DNA of 64,000 nucleotides from Palsa-1392 sp036490335 (lineage in GTDB: Bacteria; Verrucomicrobiota; Verrucomicrobiia; Chthoniobacterales; UBA10450): assembly GCA_036490335.1 (NCBI GenBank), contig DASXEB010000019.1, positions 62,001 through 126,000 on the forward strand, in the 5' to 3' direction. Within the stretch, counting starts at the first letter, position 1; each line of letters opens with the position of its first letter. This document shows positions 60,201 to 64,000 of the stretch, one piece after another. The position numbers and the translations under genes are program-made. The notes under the pieces were generated by a model. The model worked only from the letters and a program-made list of their open reading frames with translations, had not been told where the DNA came from and ran no database searches.

Positions 60201-60683
60201 CTAACATGAGGTAGGAATCTTTTGCGCCAGCGCCACACCGTGCGGGATCGCGCTCGCGACAAATCCCAGACATTCAACCGCGCCGCTCGGTTTGCCTGGC
60301 AGAGCTATGACTAACGACTGCTCGACAACCGCCGCGAGATTGCGCGAAAGGATGGCGTTCGGAGTTATCTTCATCGATTCCGCGCGCATGACTTCGCCAA
60401 ATCCCGGTAACTCAATTCGCATCAGGCCGCGCACCGCTTCCGGCGTGACATCGCGCGCCGCAATCCCGGTCCCGCCCGTCGTAAGGATAAGTCCGCAATT
60501 CTGGGCCGCGAAGGAACGAATCGTTTCCTGGATGCGCGCGATCTCATCCGGAACAATCGCTTCCGCGATCACGTCCCAGGCCTCGCCGCGCGCGAACTCC
60601 TTCAAGGCTGGTCCACTGAGATCCTGATAGTCTCCGCGACTCGCGCGATCCGAAACCGTGATGATGCCGACAATGATCTGCAC
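60201..60683 (-). CDS. moaB: Molybdopterin adenylyltransferase-type MoaB/MogA
   Basis: A 160-residue protein that binds and activates molybdopterin. 'GIITVSDRASRGDYQDLSGPAL', 'LILTTGGTGIAARDVTPEAV' and 'PGFGEVMRAESMKITPNAILSRN' are the conserved blocks, and 'LPGKPSGAVECLGF' ends the fold. MogA adenylates MPT; MoaB is a close relative in other bacteria, so the exact name is uncertain. It is the last gene of the moaA-moaC-moaB operon (12 bp after moaC). Confidence 0.92.
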   Translation of the reverse strand: MQIIVGIITVSDRASRGDYQDLSGPALKEFARGEAWDVIAEAIVPDEIARIQETIRSFAAQNCGLILTTGGTGIAARDVTPEAVRGLMRIELPGFGEVMRAESMKITPNAILSRNLAAVVEQSLVIALPGKPSGAVECLGFVASAIPHGVALAQKIPTSC

Positions 60684-60695
60684 TTATAAGTATGA

Positions 60696-61148
60696 CTAAG
60701 TGTCGGATTTCGTTTTTTCGACGAGGTGGACCGAGTTAATCAACATCTCTTTGTCAACCGCCTTGCACATGTCGTAGATCGTAAGCAGGGCGACGGTCAC
60801 TCCGGTGAGAGCTTCCATTTCCACACCCGTTTCCGCGCGGGTACGCGCGATGCAGGTTGCGCTGATTCCTGACCCTTTACTCGTTAGGCTGAGTTCGACA
60901 TGGGTGAGATTAAGATTGTGGCAGAGCGGGATGAGTTGCGCGGTCTGTTTCGCCGCTTGGATGCCAGCGATGCGCGCGACGGCAAAAACATTGCCTTTCG
61001 CGATCCGGTCGGCGGCGATTAACTCCAGAGTCGCGGATTGCAACTCGATCCTGCCGCTCGCGACCGCCTCGCGATGCACCGCCGGCTTGGCCGAGACATC
61101 GACCATTTGCGCCTTCCCATCGGAAGCGATGTGGCTTAGCCGCGACAT
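60696..61148 (-). CDS. moaC: Cyclic pyranopterin monophosphate synthase MoaC
   Basis: A 150-residue MoaC. 'AQMVDVSAKPAVHREAVASGRIEL', 'GNVFAVARIAGIQAAKQTAQLIPLCHNLNLTHVEL' (abridged) and 'TRAETGVEMEALTGVTVALLTIYDMCKAVDKEMLI' (abridged) hold the active-site His and Lys residues. It finishes conversion of the MoaA product to cPMP. A TTG at 61163 would add MPNEH, made from a motif copy; the ATG at 61148 is more plausible. The 15 bases between the moaA stop and this ATG are largely the motif. Confidence 0.94.
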   Translation of the reverse strand: MSRLSHIASDGKAQMVDVSAKPAVHREAVASGRIELQSATLELIAADRIAKGNVFAVARIAGIQAAKQTAQLIPLCHNLNLTHVELSLTSKGSGISATCIARTRAETGVEMEALTGVTVALLTIYDMCKAVDKEMLINSVHLVEKTKSDT

Positions 61149-61163
61149 ATGTTCGTTAGGCAA

Positions 61164-62165
61164 TCAGCCGCCGATCGCGACCATTTTTCGCTGCGGCCGG
61201 TACGTGGTGCGGAAATCGTGCTGTTCCGGTTTGCGCGCCACGACGTCGAGGAAAAATTGCCGCAACTCCTCATCGCTCGCGCCGGCGCGCAGCGGCTGCA
61301 GAATGTCGAACTCGAGATAGCTGCCGAGACAGGGCCGCAGCTTCCCGTCGCAAGTCAGCCGGAGCTTGTTGCAGCTCTCGCAAAAATGCAGGTTCGTCAT
61401 CGCGCCGATAAAACCGATCCGCTGTTCGCGCCCGGCGATTTTGTAATAAATGGCCGGCCCGTTGGTGCGGAATTGCGGTTCGGGAATCAGGCTGCCGAAG
61501 CGCGCTTCGATCGTGCGCCGCGCCTCCGCGATCGGGAGAAAATTGTTTTCCGTCAACACCTCGGTCGTGGTCACGGGCATGAGCTCGATGAAACGGAGGA
61601 GCAGATTTTTGTCCGCGGCGAAATCGATCAGACTCGTCAGGGTGGATTCACTCCGGCCGCGCATCAGGACGCAATTCAGCTTCACCTGCGGGAAGTTTGC
61701 CGCCCGCGCCGCCTCGATTCCGGCGAGCGCGTCGGGTAGAAAATCGCGCCCGGTCACCTGCGCGTATTGCGCACGATCCAAAGTGTCGAGCGAGACGTTG
61801 ACCGAACGAAAACCGCACTGCCGCACCGCCGCCGCCATCGTCAGGCCGGGCTCGACTTCGCGCGCGAGCAGAGTTCCGTTGGTCGAGAGGCCCAGATCAC
61901 TTATACTCGTTAGGCTGGGCAACTGGCGAAGAAATTGCAAGACGCCACGGCGGGTGAGCGGCTCGCCGCCGGTCACGCGGATTTTCGTTACGCCGAGATC
62001 GGAGGCAAGGCGGATGAGACGAAGCGTTTCTTCGAAAGTGAGGATGTCGTTTCGCGGCAGCCATTCCTGCAATTCCTGGGGCATGCAATAAGTGCAGCGC
62101 TCGTTGCAGCGATCGGTGATCGAGACGCGCAGGTAGGAGATGCGATGGCCGAAACGATCCTCCAT
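61164..62165 (-). CDS. moaA: GTP 3',8-cyclase MoaA
   Basis: A 333-residue radical-SAM enzyme. The first Fe-S cluster site is 'CNERCTYCM' (CxxxCxxC, residues 20-27), 'RVTGGEPLTRRG' is the SAM-binding motif, and the second cluster uses 'CESCNKLRLTCDGKLRPC'. The C-terminal Gly-Gly ('MVAIGG') required for activity is intact. It catalyses the first step of molybdenum cofactor synthesis from GTP. It needs Fe-S clusters, which sufCBD in this window may supply. Divergent from a lipoprotein gene, 92 bp away. Confidence 0.96.
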   Translation of the reverse strand: MEDRFGHRISYLRVSITDRCNERCTYCMPQELQEWLPRNDILTFEETLRLIRLASDLGVTKIRVTGGEPLTRRGVLQFLRQLPSLTSISDLGLSTNGTLLAREVEPGLTMAAAVRQCGFRSVNVSLDTLDRAQYAQVTGRDFLPDALAGIEAARAANFPQVKLNCVLMRGRSESTLTSLIDFAADKNLLLRFIELMPVTTTEVLTENNFLPIAEARRTIEARFGSLIPEPQFRTNGPAIYYKIAGREQRIGFIGAMTNLHFCESCNKLRLTCDGKLRPCLGSYLEFDILQPLRAGASDEELRQFFLDVVARKPEQHDFRTTYRPQRKMVAIGG

Positions 62166-62257
62166 TCGCGAGAGTACGTCGGACTCTTTCGCGAAGCAAG
62201 ATGCGCCCGGGGCGATGGGAATGTTGACGAACTTTTTACGCGGCCGATCTTTCCAGT

Positions 62258-62761
62258 ATGAAATCTCGGCTCCCGTTTCTGGGCGCGCTGGTTGGCTTGG
62301 CGGCGTGCGCTTCTTTTTCCGGTTGTTCGACCGTGAGCTCGCGCATGGAGGAGAATCACGCGGCCTTCGAGGCTCTTTCGCCGCGCGATCAGGCCCTTGT
62401 CAGCCAGGGGAAAATTCGCGGGCACATGACCGAGGAGGCGGTTTACATCGCGTGGGGCCGGCCGCAGCAAAAAGCGGTCGGCGAAATTCACGGCGTGCCG
62501 ACGGAGACGTGGGTTTATCTGATTTCGACCGCCGCCGGGCCGTATTACGACGCGTATCCGGGCGGATTTTATGGCGGATTTGTTGGCCCGGTCGGTTACT
62601 ACGGGCATCGCGATGGGCGCCGCTTTTACGGCGCGATTTACGATCCGTTCTACGACCCGTTTTACTATCCTTTCGCGCCGACGGTGACCGAGCCCGTGAA
62701 AACGGTTTCGTTTCAGGGCGGCCGCGTGATCGCTTTCCAATACCTGACGCCGGCCTACTGA
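62258..62761 (+). CDS. Lipoprotein, unknown
   Basis: A 167-residue lipoprotein with leader 'LGALVGLAACASFSGCSTV' (lipobox FSGC, Cys about 23). The first half, 'HAAFEALSPRDQALVSQGKIRGHMTEEAVYIAWGRPQQKAVGEIHG' (parts), resembles SmpA/OmlA-like small outer-membrane domains (pattern G-M-x-x-x-x-V-x-x-x-W-G-x-P). The second half is Gly/Tyr/Pro-rich ('PGGFYGGFVGPVGYYGHRDGRRFYG'). Role unknown. The stop lies before two direct TCGTTAGGC copies, and the gene is convergent with the CNNM-type gene. Confidence 0.75.
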   Translation: MKSRLPFLGALVGLAACASFSGCSTVSSRMEENHAAFEALSPRDQALVSQGKIRGHMTEEAVYIAWGRPQQKAVGEIHGVPTETWVYLISTAAGPYYDAYPGGFYGGFVGPVGYYGHRDGRRFYGAIYDPFYDPFYYPFAPTVTEPVKTVSFQGGRVIAFQYLTPAY

Positions 62762-62801
62762 ATCGACAGCTGGATTCGTTAGGCACTCGTTAGGCAAAAA
62801 A

Positions 62802-63749
62802 TCACGCGCTCTGCACGAGTCGCCTGATGAGGTCTTCCACCGTGACGATGCCGCGCAACTGATTCTGCCGATCGACCACCGCGGCGAGAGTGAGCCGCGC
62901 CGCGCGGAGCCGGCGAATGATCCGGTAGGCCGACTCGTTTTCCGTCGCCGTCACGAGCCGTCGCATGTAATCGCCCACGCCCCGACGCGCGCGAGGATCG
63001 AGAAGAATTTCGAAAACGTTGACCAGACCAACCGGCGCGCCGTCGCGCGAAATGATCGGCACGCGATCGACGCCGGTGCGCGCGTGAAGTTGCAAAAGAT
63101 CATCGACGCTCGCTTCCGGCGGCGCGGAAACAACTTCGCCGAGCGCGCGCATGACGTCGCGCACTTTGACGAGGCGAAAATCGACCACGTTGTGAATCAT
63201 CGCCCGTTCCGCGGAAGTGATCGCGCCCTGTCGTTCGCCTTCGACCGTGAGCTGCTTCAAATCTTCGCGCGCGGCAAAAATTCTCGGTGCCGCCGTTTTT
63301 TTTCCGATAAACGAACGGCTGGCGAGCGCGCCGATTTCGAGCACGGGCCAGAAAATTCGCGAGGTCAGTTCAAGCAAACCGGCAAAATTCGCGAGCGCAC
63401 GGTAGGGAAAACGGCGGAAGAGCGATTTCGGCAAAACGCCGAGCATGAAAAGATAAATCGGCGCCGCGAGCAGCAGCGCGACGACGTAACCGGGCGCGCC
63501 TAACGAATGGACAAGACGCCGGGTGAGCAGGAGAAGGCCGGCGATGTCGGCAAAATTCGTCACGAGCAAAATGGTGACGAGGAGCCGCTCCGGTTTTTTC
63601 AGGAGCCGATCGAGCAGCATGGCCGAGCGATCGCGCAATTTGACCTGATGGCGCAGCCGCACCGGATCGAGCGAGAGGAGGCCGGCTTCGATCCCGGCGT
63701 AAACGAACGACACGGTCCAGCAGGAAAGAATAACGAGCCAGCGGATCAT
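62802..63749 (-). CDS. CNNM/CorC-type protein (DUF21 plus CBS pair)
   Basis: A 315-residue membrane protein. The DUF21/CNNM domain (1-150) has about three to four helices ('LVILSCWTVSFVYAGIEAGLLSLDPVRLRHQV', 'LLVTILLVTNFADIAGLLLLTRR', 'VALLLAAPIYLFMLGVLPKSLFRRFPYRAL'). Two CBS motifs follow (about 195-310; 'VRDVMRALGEVVSAPPEASVDDLLQLH', 'LAAVVDRQNQLRGIVTVEDLIRRLV'). There is no C-terminal CorC_HlyC domain. Family members transport or regulate Mg(II)/Co(II). Its ATG lies two bases after the stop of the next upstream paralogue, inside CCTAACGATG. Confidence 0.88.
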   Translation of the reverse strand: MIRWLVILSCWTVSFVYAGIEAGLLSLDPVRLRHQVKLRDRSAMLLDRLLKKPERLLVTILLVTNFADIAGLLLLTRRLVHSLGAPGYVVALLLAAPIYLFMLGVLPKSLFRRFPYRALANFAGLLELTSRIFWPVLEIGALASRSFIGKKTAAPRIFAAREDLKQLTVEGERQGAITSAERAMIHNVVDFRLVKVRDVMRALGEVVSAPPEASVDDLLQLHARTGVDRVPIISRDGAPVGLVNVFEILLDPRARRGVGDYMRRLVTATENESAYRIIRRLRAARLTLAAVVDRQNQLRGIVTVEDLIRRLVQSA

Positions 63750-63751
63750 CG

Positions 63752-64000
63752 TTAGGCGGCGCCGTTTTCTCCGGCTTCGTCTTCGCCGACTGCGGCCGTG
63801 CGTTCGAGCAGCACTTCCTCGATCCGTTTCCGGCTCATTCGGCGCACGATCGCGTTCAGTCGCGGCAATTCGAGCTTCGCGCCAACGTTAGGCAAATAGC
63901 CGAGCCGGTTGAAAACGAAACCGCCGATCGTGTCGATGCCGTCGGCCTGCAGCTCGAAGCCGAGGTGCTCGGTCAGGTCATCGAGCCGCGCATTCCCGCT
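63752..64000 (-). CDS. CNNM/CorC-type protein, C-terminal part (5' end outside window)
   Basis: The last 82 residues of a protein that begins beyond the right edge. 'ARLDDLTEHLGFELQADGIDTIGGFVFNRLGYLPNVGAKLELPRLNAIV' (parts) is the CorC_HlyC C-terminal domain (transporter-associated fold), followed by a basic/acidic tail. Hence the protein is a full-length CNNM/HlyC type, complementary to the shorter downstream paralogue that lacks this domain. The TAA stop is inside CCTAACGATG, shared with the start of the next gene. Confidence 0.88.
   Translation of the reverse strand, partial: SGNARLDDLTEHLGFELQADGIDTIGGFVFNRLGYLPNVGAKLELPRLNAIVRRMSRKRIEEVLLERTAAVGEDEAGENGAA

Larger units (their letters stand above)
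355..63757. repeat. Dispersed octamer CCTAACGA (both orientations), about 108 copies
   Basis: Exact CCTAACGA or its complement TCGTTAGG occurs about 108 times in 64 kb by hand count: about 53 as CCTAACGA and 55 as TCGTTAGG. About 101 copies extend to GCCTAACGA. Expected number for this base composition is one to two. Copies lie in genes and gaps, for example 643, 2318, 5971, 12781, 12796, 23390, 23400, 27253, 27267, 44510, 44523, 52496, 52509, 62775, 62785 and 63749. Gaps without copies include about 6067-9603 and 37830-40300. Near variants such as TTGTTAGGC also occur. Function unknown. Confidence 0.95.

Noticed and set aside
355..63757. CCTAACGA as telomere-like or CRISPR repeat
   Set aside because: Although CCTAA resembles telomeric DNA, copies are single, spaced irregularly and lie in both orientations in coding sequence; no regular spacers are present.
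355..63757. CCTAACGA as Chi or KOPS signal
   Set aside because: Those are strand-biased; the count here is about 53 to 55, with no polarity visible over 64 kb. A replication terminus or origin in the window could hide bias, so this is not fully excluded.
1..64000. HIP1-like GCGATCGC enrichment
   Set aside because: GCGATCGC occurs (for example near 10740) but GATC and CG-rich words are common in this composition and I saw no density comparable to CCTAACGA; not counted exactly.
1..64000. tRNA, rRNA, riboswitch or T-box elements
   Set aside because: I looked in the gaps upstream of thrS, moaA, mntR and the OPT genes and elsewhere and saw no cloverleaf or known leader signature; a covariance-model scan would be decisive.

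Overview
The window is about 64 kb of GC-rich, densely coded chromosomal DNA from a Gram-negative bacterium: it has BamA, Skp, lipoproteins, RpoN and LipB. The gene mix is best explained by a member of the Verrucomicrobiota (Spartobacteria/Chthoniobacterales-like): a UBact-proteasome operon, a GH75-like secreted protein, GYF-like and DUF2807 proteins, paired OPT transporters, and a large share of small secreted proteins of unknown function. The phylum is an inference. No rRNA, tRNA, CRISPR array, prophage or intact insertion sequence was seen.

Layout. 1-7.9 kb: GH75-like secreted protein (cut by the window edge), TMEM14 protein, mntR, a DciA-like protein, rpoN, small secreted proteins, an alpha/beta hydrolase, and a LytS/LytTR two-component pair. 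7.9-8.3 kb: a 21-bp tandem array. 8.3-15 kb: TGS-less thrS, a flavin reductase-like protein, recQ and a DUF748 protein. 15.1-15.7 kb: a second, degenerate 21-bp array with palindromic sites and a leader ORF. 15.7-20.3 kb: two OPT transporters. 20.3-23 kb: a frameshifted hybrid kinase and a VWA protein. 23-31.6 kb: moaD, hpt, deoC, ruvC-lipB, an HTH-MBL fusion, then fdhD-mobA-MOSC. 31.7-38.7 kb: ABC exporter, LysM and GYF proteins, ubact-prcB-prcA, amidase and peptidoglycan-binding protein. 38.8-44 kb: bamA-skp, beta/gamma-crystallin, glpX and a peptidase remnant carrying a small inverted-repeat element. 44-51.6 kb: POT transporter, a large hybrid kinase and a sulfite oxidase-like enzyme. 51.7-55.9 kb: sufC-sufB-sufD and a CBS protein. 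55.9-64 kb: secreted unknowns, moaB-moaC-moaA and two CNNM/CorC-type proteins.

How genes fit together. Molybdopterin genes occur in three blocks (23 kb, 30-31 kb, 60-62 kb) and could serve the sulfite oxidase-like protein at 50 kb and an unseen formate dehydrogenase. UBact, PrcB and PrcA form a translationally coupled operon for tagged protein degradation, but the ligase, deamidase and ATPase are not in the window. Two OPT carriers and one POT carrier suggest peptide uptake. SufCBD builds Fe-S clusters, which MoaA needs.

The most unusual signal is not a gene. The octamer CCTAACGA (usually GCCTAACGA), in either orientation, occurs about 108 times by my hand count, balanced between strands (about 53 and 55), where one or two are expected. 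It sits inside genes, where it dictates PNE/PND, SLG, LT and FVR peptides with otherwise unusual codons, and at stop codons and gene junctions. It behaves like an uptake signal or a HIP1-like iterated word; its function is unknown to me.
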